The notes under the pieces are model-generated. The model was not told the origin of the DNA. It saw only the letters and a program-made list of their open reading frames with translations, and made no database searches. The translations under genes and the position numbers were made by a program. A stretch of DNA of 64,000 bases from Flavobacteriales bacterium (GTDB lineage Bacteria; Bacteroidota; Bacteroidia; Flavobacteriales_E; Vicingaceae), in the NCBI GenBank assembly GCA_002706365.1, contig PALM01000017.1, forward strand, positions 62,001-126,000, read 5' to 3'. Of the stretch, positions 16,464-26,989 are shown piece by piece; position 1 is the stretch's first letter, and every line of letters begins with the position of its first letter.

Positions 16464-17468
16464 TTATTCGCTGATCTGATTGTAGTCGCCAACACTCCAC
16501 TCTCTGGCTTCAATGCTGAGCTTACTGTGATTTCCGATCATGCTATTTGATGCTTGCAATCCCGAAATCTCGGTGCTCTCTTGAATGATGGAATTCGAAA
16601 CTCTACTATCTGTGATCTTTGTCCCATTACCTATGGAAACATGTGGACCAACAACAGAGTTCTCAAGTACTACATCATCCCCCACAAAACATGGTGGAAT
16701 GATCACAGAATTATTGAGTTTGGCCGAATCAGATACAATCTTTTCGTCCTTAATAAACTCTAAAACACGTTGATTGGTGTGGACTGTCGCATTTTTGTTT
16801 CCGCAATCTAACCATTCGATCACCGTTCCGGGAGCAAAACGACTGCCGGCTTTGCGCATTCTTTGCAAACCATCGGTAATCTGGTACTCTCCTTTATCCA
16901 TGATCTTATTATCCAATAGATACTGAAGATTCTCCCTCAGATATGCTCCATCTTTGAAATAATAGATTCCAATAATTGCCAGGTCAGAAACGAACTCTTC
17001 AGGCTTCTCTACAAAATCAGTGATGTATCCTTCGTCATCCAATTGCACAACGCCGAAAGCCGATGGATCTTCCACTCTTTGCACCCAAATAATGCCGTCT
17101 TTCTCTTCATCCAATTTGAAATCAGCTCTGAAAAGGGTGTCGGCAAAGGCAACAATCGTTTTTCCATCTAGCATTTCTTTGGCACACATTATGGCATGTG
17201 CTGTTCCCAAAGCTTCTTCCTGATGAAAGATTCTACCCTTAGCTCCTAGACTTTCTGCTACTTTGATGAGAGAGTCTTCAACTTCCTTTCCAAAATCGCC
17301 AATGATGAATCCAATTTCATCAATTTGCTCATCACAGACATTGGCAATGTCTTCAACCAAGCGCTGAACAATTGGTTTGCCTGCGATTGGCAAAAGTGGT
17401 TTTGGAATAGTGAGGGTATGAGGCCTCATTCGTTTTCCTATGCCCGCCATGGGTACAACGATCTTCAT
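16464..17468 (-). CDS. Sugar-1-phosphate nucleotidyltransferase
   Basis: A 334-aa enzyme of the RfbA/GlmU-like NTP transferase family. The N-terminal Rossmann-like domain carries the nucleotide-binding signature (MAGIGKRMRPHTLTIPKPLL) and an acidic metal site (FADTLF). The C-terminal region (about 235-325) looks like a left-handed beta helix (VVLENSVVGPHVSIGNGTKI), as in bifunctional or allosteric members. It joins an NTP and a sugar-1-phosphate to make an activated sugar for glycan synthesis. The exact sugar cannot be read from the sequence; glucose-1-phosphate with dTTP or UTP is most likely. It lies between dut and the TPR lipoprotein gene in one direction. Confidence 0.85.
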   Translation of the reverse strand: MKIVVPMAGIGKRMRPHTLTIPKPLLPIAGKPIVQRLVEDIANVCDEQIDEIGFIIGDFGKEVEDSLIKVAESLGAKGRIFHQEEALGTAHAIMCAKEMLDGKTIVAFADTLFRADFKLDEEKDGIIWVQRVEDPSAFGVVQLDDEGYITDFVEKPEEFVSDLAIIGIYYFKDGAYLRENLQYLLDNKIMDKGEYQITDGLQRMRKAGSRFAPGTVIEWLDCGNKNATVHTNQRVLEFIKDEKIVSDSAKLNNSVIIPPCFVGDDVVLENSVVGPHVSIGNGTKITDSRVSNSIIQESTEISGLQASNSMIGNHSKLSIEAREWSVGDYNQISE

Positions 17469-17492
17469 AAATCTATCTGCTTTTTATCTTAA

Positions 17493-17927
17493 TTACTCTT
17501 TTCCTGTACTTCCAAATCCGCCGGCACCTCTTGAGGTCTCTTCTAGCTCTTCTACTTCTACCCACTCTGCTTGCTCATGAGCTGCAATTACCAATTGGGC
17601 AATTCGTTCTCCATTTTGTATGCGAAATGCATCCTTTGACAAGTTTGCCAAGATCACTTTGATCTCCCCTCTATAGTCGGCATCAATCGTTCCCGGTGAA
17701 TTCAATACGCTAATTCCATGCTTCAAAGCCAATCCACTTCTTGGTCTAACTTGTGCTTCATATCCTACAGGAATCTCCATAAATAAACCTGTTGGGATCA
17801 AGACCCTCTCCATACTTTCGATTACTACATCTTCTTCCAGATTAGCTCTAAGGTCAACACCGGCTGATGCTGGGGTTGCATATTGAGGTAATGAATGTTG
17901 TGATTGATTGACGATTTTTATCTTCAT
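17493..17927 (-). CDS. dut: dUTP diphosphatase (dUTPase)
   Basis: About 144 aa starting at the ATG at 17927 (MKIKIVNQS), the normal length for trimeric dUTPase; a longer frame begins inside the flippase gene and is not needed. All five family motifs are visible: [43 protein letters not shown] and the P-loop-like C-terminal [10 protein letters not shown]. It hydrolyses dUTP to dUMP and pyrophosphate, keeping uracil out of DNA and supplying dTMP synthesis. It lies 17 bases after the end of the flippase gene. Confidence 0.96.
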   Translation of the reverse strand: MKIKIVNQSQHSLPQYATPASAGVDLRANLEEDVVIESMERVLIPTGLFMEIPVGYEAQVRPRSGLALKHGISVLNSPGTIDADYRGEIKVILANLSKDAFRIQNGERIAQLVIAAHEQAEWVEVEELEETSRGAGGFGSTGKE

Positions 17928-17944
17928 AGAAATGCTTTTGGAAG

Positions 17945-19432
17945 CTACGAAATTATGGCTTTTTTGGGTTTTTCTAAAGCCCATGCGAGGCCGGCAAATA
18001 ATAGAATTATCAAGGCCTTAAGACCATAATCCACTGCAGTTGAAAAGTCGGGGATCAAATACTCAAAAAGCAGATGTAAAACCAAGGCTAATAGTAGGTA
18101 GAAGATCACCTTCTTCAATTGGTAAGGAACCTTGTAGTACTTGCGACCGATCATATAGGAAAGCACAGACATGCTGAAATAGCAAATCAGCGTAGCCCAG
18201 GCAGAACCTACATATCCAAAGATCGGGATCCACCAGAGGTTGAGTATTATGGTGATCACTGCACCAAAACCGGCGATCAAGGCGCCATATCTTGTCATGC
18301 CATTCAGCTTATACCAGACAGATAAATTGTAGAATATTCCCAAGAAGATATTTGCCAATAACAGAATAGGAACGATGTGTAAGCCCACCCAGTATTCTTC
18401 ATTGGCTAAAAAGTGCTTGAGAATATCTAAGTAGAACATCACTACAAGGAAGATCAAGGCACAGGTGATCACGAAGTAGTTCATGATCTTAGCATAGGTC
18501 TTAGGTGCTTCCTCATCTTTGGATTGGGCAAAGAAGAATGGTTCTGCAGCATAGCGAAAAGCCTGAATAAATAGGCTAATAATAATCGAAAGTTTATAGC
18601 AAGCTCCGTAAATACCCACGGTTGCAATGGCTCCTTCAACTCCCAAATCATCAATAAGCAATCGCTTCAAAAGGATCTTATCTGCATTCTCATTCACAAT
18701 GATCGCAAGACTTGAAAGTAAAAGTGGACTCCCATAGATCAGCATATCGCGCCACATTCTGGTATCAAATACCATTTTGATCTTCGCCAATTGAGGAGAT
18801 AGTAAGATGAATTTGATCAATGAAGCGAATAAATTGGCTAGGAAAACATATCCCACTCCGATCTCGGGCGAATAGAACCAATCGAGCAAGAGATTATCCG
18901 CTCCAGACTCATAGGCAGGCATACAATAGCCAACCCAAAATACATTAAGCCCTATGTTCACCAATATCGAGGAAAGGTTTACAGCTGCAAAGCGCATAGC
19001 CTTTCCTTCAATTCGCAGTCTGGCAAGTGGAATTGAGGATATGGCATCAAGGCCCACAATGAATGCAAACCAGATCACATACTCTTGATTGTCTGGGTAT
19101 TCCAACCAATTGGCAATTGATTGAGAGAATGAGCCAGAGAGGACCCAAAAGATCAGGGTGCTGCCAAAAAGAGAGAAGAGAACAGTTGAGTAGACATTCG
19201 AATGCTTATAGTCTCCTTTTGATTGAAAGCGGAAATAAGCCGTTTCCATTCCGTAGGTCAAGAAGACTACCAAAAAGGCCACATAGGCATACATTTCGGT
19301 GATTACCCCAAAACGTTCTGGAAGAAAAACAGCCGTATGAAGCGGCACCAATAAATAGTTCAGGAGTCGCCCAATGATACTGGGCAAACCGTAAATTGCC
19401 GTCTGACCGGCTAGCTTATTGATGGCTCTCAA
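17945..19432 (-). CDS. MOP-superfamily polysaccharide flippase (Wzx/MurJ-like)
   Basis: A 495-aa integral membrane protein with about 12-14 hydrophobic helices. It belongs to the polysaccharide biosynthesis (MviN/Wzx) group: the conserved N-terminus reads [20 protein letters not shown] and the loops carry [13 protein letters not shown]. Members move lipid-linked oligosaccharides across the inner membrane. The frame upstream is closed by a stop only two codons before the TTG at 19432 and the next ATG is about 46 codons inside, after the conserved N-terminus, so TTG is the likely start. It could be an O-antigen, lipid II or other lipid-glycan flippase; a second flippase is encoded at 39097. Confidence 0.88.
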   Translation of the reverse strand: MRAINKLAGQTAIYGLPSIIGRLLNYLLVPLHTAVFLPERFGVITEMYAYVAFLVVFLTYGMETAYFRFQSKGDYKHSNVYSTVLFSLFGSTLIFWVLSGSFSQSIANWLEYPDNQEYVIWFAFIVGLDAISSIPLARLRIEGKAMRFAAVNLSSILVNIGLNVFWVGYCMPAYESGADNLLLDWFYSPEIGVGYVFLANLFASLIKFILLSPQLAKIKMVFDTRMWRDMLIYGSPLLLSSLAIIVNENADKILLKRLLIDDLGVEGAIATVGIYGACYKLSIIISLFIQAFRYAAEPFFFAQSKDEEAPKTYAKIMNYFVITCALIFLVVMFYLDILKHFLANEEYWVGLHIVPILLLANIFLGIFYNLSVWYKLNGMTRYGALIAGFGAVITIILNLWWIPIFGYVGSAWATLICYFSMSVLSYMIGRKYYKVPYQLKKVIFYLLLALVLHLLFEYLIPDFSTAVDYGLKALIILLFAGLAWALEKPKKAIIS

Positions 19433-19451
19433 AACTCAGCTCAGAGGTGAA

Positions 19452-20228
19452 CTATTCACCTGAAAAATTGGGTTTACGTTTAGAAAGGAATGCGTCTGTT
19501 CCTTCTTTAAAATCAGCGGTTAAAAAACAATCTGCAAACTCTTCGATTTCCTTTTCAAATCCATTGACTTTATCAGAATAACCTGCATTGATCGTACGAA
19601 TTGCCGCAGCTATTGCAGTAGGAGAATTCTTCATCATTTGCTGAGCAATTTGCTTGCACTTATCCATCAATTCATCTTGTTCTACCACATGATTCACCAA
19701 TCCGATCTCTTTAGCTTCAGCTGCGCTGATCATTCCAGCAGTGCTGATCAATTCAAATGCCTTACCCTTGCCGGCCAGTTGGGCTAGGCGCTGAGTTCCG
19801 CCGTATCCTGGAATCACTCCAAGGCTAACTTCAGGCAGTCCCATTTTGGCATTGGTGCTCGCTACACGAATATGACAAGACATGGCTAGCTCCAATCCTC
19901 CACCAAGTGCAAAACCGTTCACTGCGGCAATTACCGGCTTTTGAGTATTCTCCACTAGATCAAATAAAGTGGTATGCCCACTTTGCGAAAGTGCCTTCGC
20001 TTCATCTCGATCGTATTTGTAGAATTCAGCAATGTCTGCTCCTGCAACAAATGCCTTTTCACCCGCTCCTCGAATCACGATTACTGCTACCTCTTTATCT
20101 GCCGCAGCCGTTTTAACCGCTTCACTTAGTTCGGCAATGGTTTCACGATTTAATGCATTGAGTTTATCAGGTCTGTTGATCGTAATGATCTGTAGTCTTT
20201 CTTCTTTTTCGATGAGTAGGTTCGACAT
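19452..20228 (-). CDS. Enoyl-CoA hydratase/isomerase (crotonase) family protein
   Basis: A 258-aa crotonase-fold enzyme. The oxyanion-hole and substrate motifs (AGADIAEFY, NGFALGGGLELAMSC) are intact. Both glutamates used by true hydratases can be identified, one in GLPEVSLGVIPGYGG and one in GKAFELI. It most likely hydrates trans-2-enoyl-CoA to 3-hydroxyacyl-CoA in fatty-acid oxidation or a related pathway. Start at ATG 20228. It lies between the flippase and the histidine kinase genes with no related pathway genes nearby, so its specific substrate is unclear. Confidence 0.92.
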   Translation of the reverse strand: MSNLLIEKEERLQIITINRPDKLNALNRETIAELSEAVKTAAADKEVAVIVIRGAGEKAFVAGADIAEFYKYDRDEAKALSQSGHTTLFDLVENTQKPVIAAVNGFALGGGLELAMSCHIRVASTNAKMGLPEVSLGVIPGYGGTQRLAQLAGKGKAFELISTAGMISAAEAKEIGLVNHVVEQDELMDKCKQIAQQMMKNSPTAIAAAIRTINAGYSDKVNGFEKEIEEFADCFLTADFKEGTDAFLSKRKPNFSGE

Positions 20229-20258
20229 AGATATGCTGTTTTGAACAAAGGTAGTTTT

Positions 20259-23200
20259 TTAGCTTATGGGAAAGTACAAAGTAAAGCTGCTTCCTTCACC
20301 GACTTTTGAACGCATTTCAACCTTTCCTCCCATTTGCTCCATTGAACGTTTTACAATTGCAAGCCCCATACCCGTTCCTGAGGACTTAGTGGTAAAGCTA
20401 GGCTCAAAGATATGGGCTGCTTGATCTTCACTTATGCCTTTGCCTTCATCTTTAACTTCAACACAAAGCATGTCTTCCCCTTTCTCTGATCGGTAAATCC
20501 GGATCCAGATCTTAGCTTCTTCTTCATTTTCATATGCTTGAACGGAATTCTTGATAAGGTTATTGAATACTCTAAGCACTAGATCCCGATCTGCTAAGAC
20601 TTCTAACCCTTTTAACTCCTCGGCAATTTCAAAATGCACTTCTGCTTGATCGATGTATAGGTGTGCCACCTCCTTTGCAATTGGGGTGATCAAGAGCGAC
20701 TTCAATTCTTTATCAGGGAATTTGGCAAAGCTTGAAAAGGCTTCTGCAATTGCTGTGAGCGACTCTATTTGGGAGATCAATGTCTCGCTTGTCTTCTGGA
20801 TCTTGGCTTTAATATCTCCATCTTTAGAATCGGCTGAACGCTGCAAATGTTGTATGCTCAACTTCATTGGGGTGAGTGGATTCTTGATCTCATGGGCTAT
20901 CTGTTTAGCCATTTCACGCCAGGCCGATTCTCTTTCAGTTTTTGCCAATTCCTCTGCGCTTTGCCCAAGCTCTATGGCAATTCGATTATACTCCTGAACA
21001 AGCTCCCCGATCTCATCTTCAGATTGCCAATCTATGAGCTCAGTTTCTCCTCCCAATTTCAATCCACTAATGTGTCTGCGAATCATCAACAATGGTCTTG
21101 AGATCTGGTTGATCAATAGAATTGACACCAAAAGCGAAAAGGTAAAGATGATCACATAGATGTTGATGGTAGGCACCAAGAAGGCCGCTATCTCTTCCTC
21201 CAATGCTTCTTGTCGGGCAAAATAAGGCAGATTCAAATATGCCAAAAGCTCATTGTTCTGATTCTTGAATGGCACATATGCCGATAGGAAGTTGAGCTCT
21301 CCGATGCTCTCTGCTTGAACCCATTTCGATTTATTAGAAATCACCAATTCGGAATAGGCAATTGGATTCATACGACTGCTCTTCAGATCCTGCTGATAAA
21401 GTTCAGGTCGAGAACTGGCGTATAAATTTCCATCTGCATCGTAAAGATTGATATCTGTGTAGAATACATTTGAAAACTTGATCAGTAGACCCGTGAGATA
21501 GGCTTTTGAATCTTCATCCAAAATGTCTCTACTTCCTACTTTTTGATAAAGCTCAAGACTCACCGACCTCAATTTTTCTTCAATTGCCTTTGCATTCTTC
21601 TCTTCATACTGTCGTTTGATGTAGTAAGTTGTTCCTGCTAAAAAGAGAAGTAATGCGGTGAGCAAACTGGCACTGACCAATAATCTGATCTTGGTTGAGA
21701 AATCAGTAATGATCAATCTTTGAGCATAAGGGAATGAACGCAAACTGAATGAGAGTATCAGAAAAAGCAAACCAAAGAGGATCAAGAGGTAGGTAATGCG
21801 ACTCATATAGTCCACAGCACTAACTTTTTCTTTTGATAGCACTATGGTAATGTTATCGTTCTTTCGCAAGGCGGTATTCTCATAATTACCTTCTTCATAG
21901 CTGAAGATCGTAGAGTCTGAAAGTTTTTCGAAGTGTGGTTCAAGCGTGTAAATTCGATCTCCACTACTGTTGATAAGCTCACCCATAAAATAGATCGCAT
22001 TGGAATACTCATCGAGCTTGCGATGCAGTTGAAGGTCCTCTTGATTTAAGAATAGTTCAGGATATCCAAGTTCTTCAGAGAAGTAATCGCGAGACAATTC
22101 CAAATACAATCGATAATTCCCTTCTCCTTCGAGTTCAACCTCACCTATATAGTCAATTCTTCCCGCCATATTGCTAAGCTGAAAGAGGTTTATAGAGGAT
22201 ATTTGATCACCTTCAGTATAGATCCGATCTTGAAAATAGATGTAGCAGTTCTGATTGAATTGATTAGGCCCCACAAGTAGGGAATCATCCTCAGAGCATA
22301 TGGTAAAACTCAAGCGATACCTATCCCAATATCCATTGAAATATTTTGACCTAAGATAATTCTGATAGGCATCTCTCTCAGACCATCGGTCATCGATAAA
22401 AGAGCGCAAACTGTCGTCTGTTCTAAGTTCAGTTTGGATCTCTTGAAAGAGATATTCCAATAAGGGATCCCTTTCCTCCGCTAACTTCAAGAGGATCAAC
22501 TCTCGATTAGAGTTTTCTTTCTCCATCACTAAGCGATCCATCATTGAATTGCAAAGAATAGAGATCAGCAAAATGCCCAAGAATGGGTAGAGTAGCTCTG
22601 CTCTTTTCTTAAATTGAAGACTCAATAGGTAGATCAAAAACAAACCAATTATCAAGGTATAGACCTCTGAATATCTTTCTGCTTCACACCAACTGATGAG
22701 AAATGCAATACCAAAGGATATGATCATTATCAGGTATGCCTTCCATGAACTATCGAATGCCTTTAAATTTCGAATGAGCACCTTAAGCCAGATCAAGAGC
22801 GACATGAAGATCAAGCCAAAGGCCAACAAGCTAGAGAAACTGGGTAGACTGAGCTTGAAGATATTCTCGAGCTCAAAACTGTATTGAGAATTGATGATCA
22901 CATCTGCAATCAACCTCATCCCAAAGATCGAAGCACTTATGTAAATGATCAGCGTTACTAAGAACACAATTTTTGAAGTGTAGGCTTTTAGAATTACCGC
23001 CAATTGGTAAGAAATGATGAGTAAGAGACAAGCATGTAGCAACAAATCGCCAGTAGAAGGAAAAATCGCTGAAAGCGAAAAGGCGGAAGGATCAAAGAGA
23101 TCAAGGGTCCTCCAATTCAATGGATCGAATGAAAAGAATATCCAACGAATAAGTATGGATATTAGAATGATCAATGCAGCCTGATTGCTCTTACTCAGCT

Positions 23201-23840
23201 TTAGAGCATAAAGCAAGCCGTGTATGATCCCAATCAAGCCTAAAGCAAATAGTATGAGTTGCAATAGATCTAGAAGCCAATCGCGGTTTTGATCTGCGCT
23301 TTGAGTAGACCAATTTAGCTGAGTTTGCTGGCTATCGAGCTCATTGTTCAGATGATCCTGATAAGGCATCCAATCCTCATCGATCTGATTGGGCAAATAA
23401 GGATTTTGATATGGGTAGCTGCTTGCAATCCGCTCCAATATGATAAAATGAAGTCCTTGAATCTCGCTTTTTTGCTTTAAGTGCAGAGAAGTAGAGGTAG
23501 AAACAAAGTTGGATTCATCCAAAAGAAGCTCTCGATCAAGAGCTGTTTCATCTTCCGACCAATATTCTATGGCCGTATCGCTGAGGATGAAATATGATAG
23601 TCCTTCCTCCTCAAACTTCGAATACCAAAAATCTGAACTTTCTGCTAGGGTACTGTCTTGCCAAGCCTTTGTGAGCTTCTCCAGCTCTGCTTGAAGGAGT
23701 GATTGCTCACTCTTTAGAAATCGCTTGAAGTCGGCTTGATCAAGCTGTTGAATTGCACTATTACCCTGCTCCCAAAAAAGGGAAAACAAGAAAAAGATGG
23801 CACTAATGAAATAGAATAAGCGACGAAATGTCTGGGCCAT
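20259..23840 (-). CDS. NtrY-like sensor histidine kinase
   Basis: About 1193 aa from the ATG at 23840 (MAQTFRRLFYFIS); an upstream TTG is less likely. Layout: an N-terminal helix and periplasmic segment, a block of about seven to eight membrane helices (about residues 200-490), a large extracytoplasmic region, further membrane helices, a HAMP linker (around NQISRPLLMIRRH), a HisKA domain with the H-box HEIKNPLTPMKLS and a HATPase domain (NLIKNSVQAY, DEGKGISEDQ, GTGMGLAIVKRSM). The HEIKNPLTP box is typical of NtrY-like kinases. It should autophosphorylate on that His and pass phosphate to a response regulator, but no regulator gene is nearby. The multi-helix sensor part gives no hint of the signal. 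Confidence 0.9.
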   Translation of the reverse strand: MAQTFRRLFYFISAIFFLFSLFWEQGNSAIQQLDQADFKRFLKSEQSLLQAELEKLTKAWQDSTLAESSDFWYSKFEEEGLSYFILSDTAIEYWSEDETALDRELLLDESNFVSTSTSLHLKQKSEIQGLHFIILERIASSYPYQNPYLPNQIDEDWMPYQDHLNNELDSQQTQLNWSTQSADQNRDWLLDLLQLILFALGLIGIIHGLLYALKLSKSNQAALIILISILIRWIFFSFDPLNWRTLDLFDPSAFSLSAIFPSTGDLLLHACLLLIISYQLAVILKAYTSKIVFLVTLIIYISASIFGMRLIADVIINSQYSFELENIFKLSLPSFSSLLAFGLIFMSLLIWLKVLIRNLKAFDSSWKAYLIMIISFGIAFLISWCEAERYSEVYTLIIGLFLIYLLSLQFKKRAELLYPFLGILLISILCNSMMDRLVMEKENSNRELILLKLAEERDPLLEYLFQEIQTELRTDDSLRSFIDDRWSERDAYQNYLRSKYFNGYWDRYRLSFTICSEDDSLLVGPNQFNQNCYIYFQDRIYTEGDQISSINLFQLSNMAGRIDYIGEVELEGEGNYRLYLELSRDYFSEELGYPELFLNQEDLQLHRKLDEYSNAIYFMGELINSSGDRIYTLEPHFEKLSDSTIFSYEEGNYENTALRKNDNITIVLSKEKVSAVDYMSRITYLLILFGLLFLILSFSLRSFPYAQRLIITDFSTKIRLLVSASLLTALLLFLAGTTYYIKRQYEEKNAKAIEEKLRSVSLELYQKVGSRDILDEDSKAYLTGLLIKFSNVFYTDINLYDADGNLYASSRPELYQQDLKSSRMNPIAYSELVISNKSKWVQAESIGELNFLSAYVPFKNQNNELLAYLNLPYFARQEALEEEIAAFLVPTINIYVIIFTFSLLVSILLINQISRPLLMIRRHISGLKLGGETELIDWQSEDEIGELVQEYNRIAIELGQSAEELAKTERESAWREMAKQIAHEIKNPLTPMKLSIQHLQRSADSKDGDIKAKIQKTSETLISQIESLTAIAEAFSSFAKFPDKELKSLLITPIAKEVAHLYIDQAEVHFEIAEELKGLEVLADRDLVLRVFNNLIKNSVQAYENEEEAKIWIRIYRSEKGEDMLCVEVKDEGKGISEDQAAHIFEPSFTTKSSGTGMGLAIVKRSMEQMGGKVEMRSKVGEGSSFTLYFPIS

Positions 23841-23918
23841 ATTGAGACAGGGCAATTTTTATGCCTATCCAAAAATAGCTATTCTAAACTTTCAGTAAGA
23901 AGAATTAATGCTTCGGAA

Positions 23919-24809
23919 TTAGCCGTTAAGTGCTTCAGCACCACCAACGATCTCTAAGATCTCATTGGTAATAGAAGCCTGACGAGCTTTGTTGTATACC
24001 AATTTAAGGTCACCGATAAGCTCAGTAGCATTATCTGTGGCTTTATGCATAGCAGTCATACGAGCACCGTGCTCAGAAGCATAAGAATCCAAAATAGCTT
24101 TATAAAGCTGGATCTTTAGCGACTTAGGTAGCAATTCTCCAATGATAAACTCCTTAGAAGGTTCGAAGATGTAATCCGACTTAGCTTGTTCTGCTTCTGC
24201 TTCCTCAGCTGTTGGTGGCACTACCGGTAGATATTGCTCACTCACAACTCTCTGAACAGCGGCATTCACAAACTGATTGTAGATCAATTCAACTCTGTCG
24301 AACTGCTTATAAGTAAATGAGTTCATTACCTTCTGTGCTACCTCTGCAACATTCTCGAATGTAAGATCATCGAAAAGTTGATCAAGGTGACCGGGAAGAG
24401 TGGTTCCTTTGATATTGTGCTCGGTCTTCTTAAAGAAATCATCTGCTTTCTTACCAATAGCAAGAACGGTTACGTCCTTATCAGCAAAGTCCTCAGCAAT
24501 TAGTCTTCTGGTTTCTTTGATGATATTGGCGTTAAAGGCTCCAGCCAAACCACGGTTAGAAGTAATAGGAATCAATAGAACTCTCTCTACTTCTCTGTTT
24601 TGGGTATAAGAACCTTCTTCCATATCAGCTGCGGCTTCACTCAAATTCATTAGCAACTCCCTAAGCTTATTTGCATAAGGACGCATTTGAGTGATCGCAT
24701 CTTGAGCTCTTCTCAGCTTGGCAGCAGATACCATTTTCATGGCAGATGTAATCTGCCTGGTAGAGCTTACCGAACTAATCCGACTACGTATTTCCTTTAA
24801 GTTGGCCAT
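23919..24809 (-). CDS. atpG: ATP synthase F1 gamma subunit
   Basis: A 296-aa gamma subunit, the central rotor shaft linking the c-ring to the catalytic head. The N-terminal helix (MANLKEIRSRISSVSSTRQI, then KMVSAAKLRRAQ) and C-terminal helix (ARQASITNEILEIVGGAEAL) are both conserved. A short charged insert (EEAEAEQAKSDY) around residue 205 is usual in Bacteroidota. It is the last gene of the atpB-E-F-H-A-G unit and begins 15 bases after atpA. Confidence 0.97.
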   Translation of the reverse strand: MANLKEIRSRISSVSSTRQITSAMKMVSAAKLRRAQDAITQMRPYANKLRELLMNLSEAAADMEEGSYTQNREVERVLLIPITSNRGLAGAFNANIIKETRRLIAEDFADKDVTVLAIGKKADDFFKKTEHNIKGTTLPGHLDQLFDDLTFENVAEVAQKVMNSFTYKQFDRVELIYNQFVNAAVQRVVSEQYLPVVPPTAEEAEAEQAKSDYIFEPSKEFIIGELLPKSLKIQLYKAILDSYASEHGARMTAMHKATDNATELIGDLKLVYNKARQASITNEILEIVGGAEALNG

Positions 24810-24824
24810 TTATTAGCGCTTTTC

Positions 24825-26411
24825 TTACTTAGAAGTTTTGTAAGCAGCTGTTAAGTCAGCAGCTACTTTTTCCAATACTGATGTCTCAGCATCAGTGTAA
24901 TTTCCAGCTTTCAATGAATCAAGTGTATCTCTGTGCTTAGCGTTCATGAATTCCAAGAATTCCGCTTCGAACTTCTTCACTTGATTAACAGGTACATTTC
25001 TCAACAAACCTTTAGTTCCTAGGTAGATGATCGCAACTTGATCTTCTACAGACATCGGTGAGTTTTGAGCTTGCTTCAAGATCTCCACGTTTCTAGCACC
25101 TTTATCTAGTACAGATTTAGTAGCTGCATCAAGGTCGGAACCGAATTTGGCAAATGCCTCAAGTTCACGATACTGAGCCTGGTCAAGCTTCAATGTACCG
25201 GCAACTTTCTTCATCGACTTGATCTGAGCAGAACCACCCACACGTGATACAGAGATACCAACGTTGATCGCCGGACGAACACCTGAAAGGAATAAGTTCG
25301 ACTCCAGGAAGATCTGACCATCAGTAATCGAAATTACGTTGGTTGGAATATAAGCAGATACGTCACCCGCCTGAGTTTCAATGATCGGAAGTGCAGTGAT
25401 CGATCCACCACCCTTTACTTTATCTTTCAATGAATCTGGCAAATCATTCATTTGAGATGCGATGGTATCATCGTTGATCACTTTCGCAGCTCTCTCCAAC
25501 AATCTTGAGTGAAGGTAGAATACATCACCAGGATATGCCTCACGTCCCGGAGGTCTTCTCAATAAAAGTGATACCTCACGGTAAGCAACAGCTTGCTTAG
25601 ACAAGTCATCAAAGATGATCAATGCTGGGCGACCAGTATCTCTGAAGTACTCAGCGATAGCTGCTCCTGTAAATGGAGCGTAGAACTGCATTGGAGCAGG
25701 ATCAGAAGCGTTTGCCGCAACGATGGTAGTGTAGGCCATTGCGCCTGCATCTTCCAAAGTCTTCACGATACCGGCAACTGTAGAACCTTTTTGTCCGATC
25801 GCTACATAAACACAGTATACAGGCTCACCTCTGTCGTAAAATTCTTTTTGATTGATAATGGTATCGATCGCCACTGTAGTCTTACCAGTCTGACGGTCGC
25901 CAATGATCAACTCACGCTGGCCTCTTCCGATAGGGATCATAGAGTCGATCGCTTTGATTCCAGTTTGAAGTGGTTCGTTTACCGGCTGACGGTAAATTAC
26001 ACCAGGTGCTTTTCTTTCAATCGGCATTTCGAAGGTTTCACCCTCAATAGCTCCTTTACCATCGATTGGGTTACCCAAGGTATCCACTACACGACCTAGC
26101 ATTCCTTCACCTACATTCACAGATGCAATTCTACCGGTACGCTTTACTGTATCACCTTCTTTTACTTTGTTAGAAGAACCGAGCAATACGGCACCAACAT
26201 TATCCTCTTCAAGGTTAAGTACGATACCCATCAAACCATTATCGAATTCGATCAGCTCACCTGATTGAACCTGAGACATACCATAGATACGGGCGATACC
26301 ATCACCTACCTGTAGTACTGATCCCACTTCTTCTAGATCCGCTGCCGACTTTACTCCGGCTAATTGGTCTTTTAATATTGCAGATACTTCTGCTGGATTC
26401 ACTTCAGCCAT
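24825..26411 (-). CDS. atpA: ATP synthase F1 alpha subunit
   Basis: A 528-aa non-catalytic nucleotide-binding subunit of F1. The P-loop is intact ([13 protein letters not shown]), as are the Walker B region ([20 protein letters not shown]) and the catalytic Arg segment near [15 protein letters not shown]. The length is normal. It starts 18 bases after atpH. The partner beta subunit (atpD) is not in this window and must lie elsewhere, as is common in this phylum. Confidence 0.98.
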   Translation of the reverse strand: MAEVNPAEVSAILKDQLAGVKSAADLEEVGSVLQVGDGIARIYGMSQVQSGELIEFDNGLMGIVLNLEEDNVGAVLLGSSNKVKEGDTVKRTGRIASVNVGEGMLGRVVDTLGNPIDGKGAIEGETFEMPIERKAPGVIYRQPVNEPLQTGIKAIDSMIPIGRGQRELIIGDRQTGKTTVAIDTIINQKEFYDRGEPVYCVYVAIGQKGSTVAGIVKTLEDAGAMAYTTIVAANASDPAPMQFYAPFTGAAIAEYFRDTGRPALIIFDDLSKQAVAYREVSLLLRRPPGREAYPGDVFYLHSRLLERAAKVINDDTIASQMNDLPDSLKDKVKGGGSITALPIIETQAGDVSAYIPTNVISITDGQIFLESNLFLSGVRPAINVGISVSRVGGSAQIKSMKKVAGTLKLDQAQYRELEAFAKFGSDLDAATKSVLDKGARNVEILKQAQNSPMSVEDQVAIIYLGTKGLLRNVPVNQVKKFEAEFLEFMNAKHRDTLDSLKAGNYTDAETSVLEKVAADLTAAYKTSK

Positions 26412-26429
26412 TTTTGAAAAATTTTGCTT

Positions 26430-26972
26430 TTATGCGTGTATTAATTCTTGTTTAATGTCTTGTAGTTTGCGTTTGATACTACCATCGATCTGTTTGTCTT
26501 CGATGCGCAGGATCAATCCGCCAATCAAATCTTCGTCAACTGTCTCTACCAAATTCACAGATTTGAAATCGTAGTTCTTGTCGATGAAATTCAACACTTC
26601 TTTGCGCTGGGCATCATTCAGCTTAGTAGCTGTGCTCAAATGCACCTTGGCAATATTGTGTTCGATATTATATTGTCTGATAAACTCCTCGCAGATGACT
26701 TCCAAAAGACCTTCTCTCTTTTGGTCGGCAATCTGCATGATGAATCTCAAGCTCAGATCATTGATCTTAGACTTGAAGATCTTATCTAGGATTACTTTTT
26801 TCTTATCGATCTTGATGAGAGGACTATTGAGAAAATTGCTCAATTCTTCGCTTTCGCGGATGGCATTCAAGATGCCCTCTACATCAGCCTTCAATTCGTC
26901 AAGAAGAGATTTCTCCTTGGCAATTTGCATGAAGGATTTTGCGTATCTAACTGCGGCTCGATGTCCTTTCAT
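26430..26972 (-). CDS. atpH: ATP synthase F1 delta subunit
   Basis: A 180-aa delta/OSCP subunit, part of the peripheral stalk joining F1 to the b subunits. The family N-terminus (AVRYAKSFMQIAKEKSLLDE) and C-terminal motif (DEDLIGGLILRIEDKQIDGS) are clear. It lies between atpF and atpA in the usual order. Confidence 0.95.
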   Translation of the reverse strand: MKGHRAAVRYAKSFMQIAKEKSLLDELKADVEGILNAIRESEELSNFLNSPLIKIDKKKVILDKIFKSKINDLSLRFIMQIADQKREGLLEVICEEFIRQYNIEHNIAKVHLSTATKLNDAQRKEVLNFIDKNYDFKSVNLVETVDEDLIGGLILRIEDKQIDGSIKRKLQDIKQELIHA

Positions 26973-26989
26973 CTCCTCTGTTTAAGTCT

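Noticed and set aside
25593-26099. 168-aa plus-strand frame inside atpA
   Set aside because: It is antisense to the strongly conserved P-loop region of atpA; the length is a by-product of codon use there.
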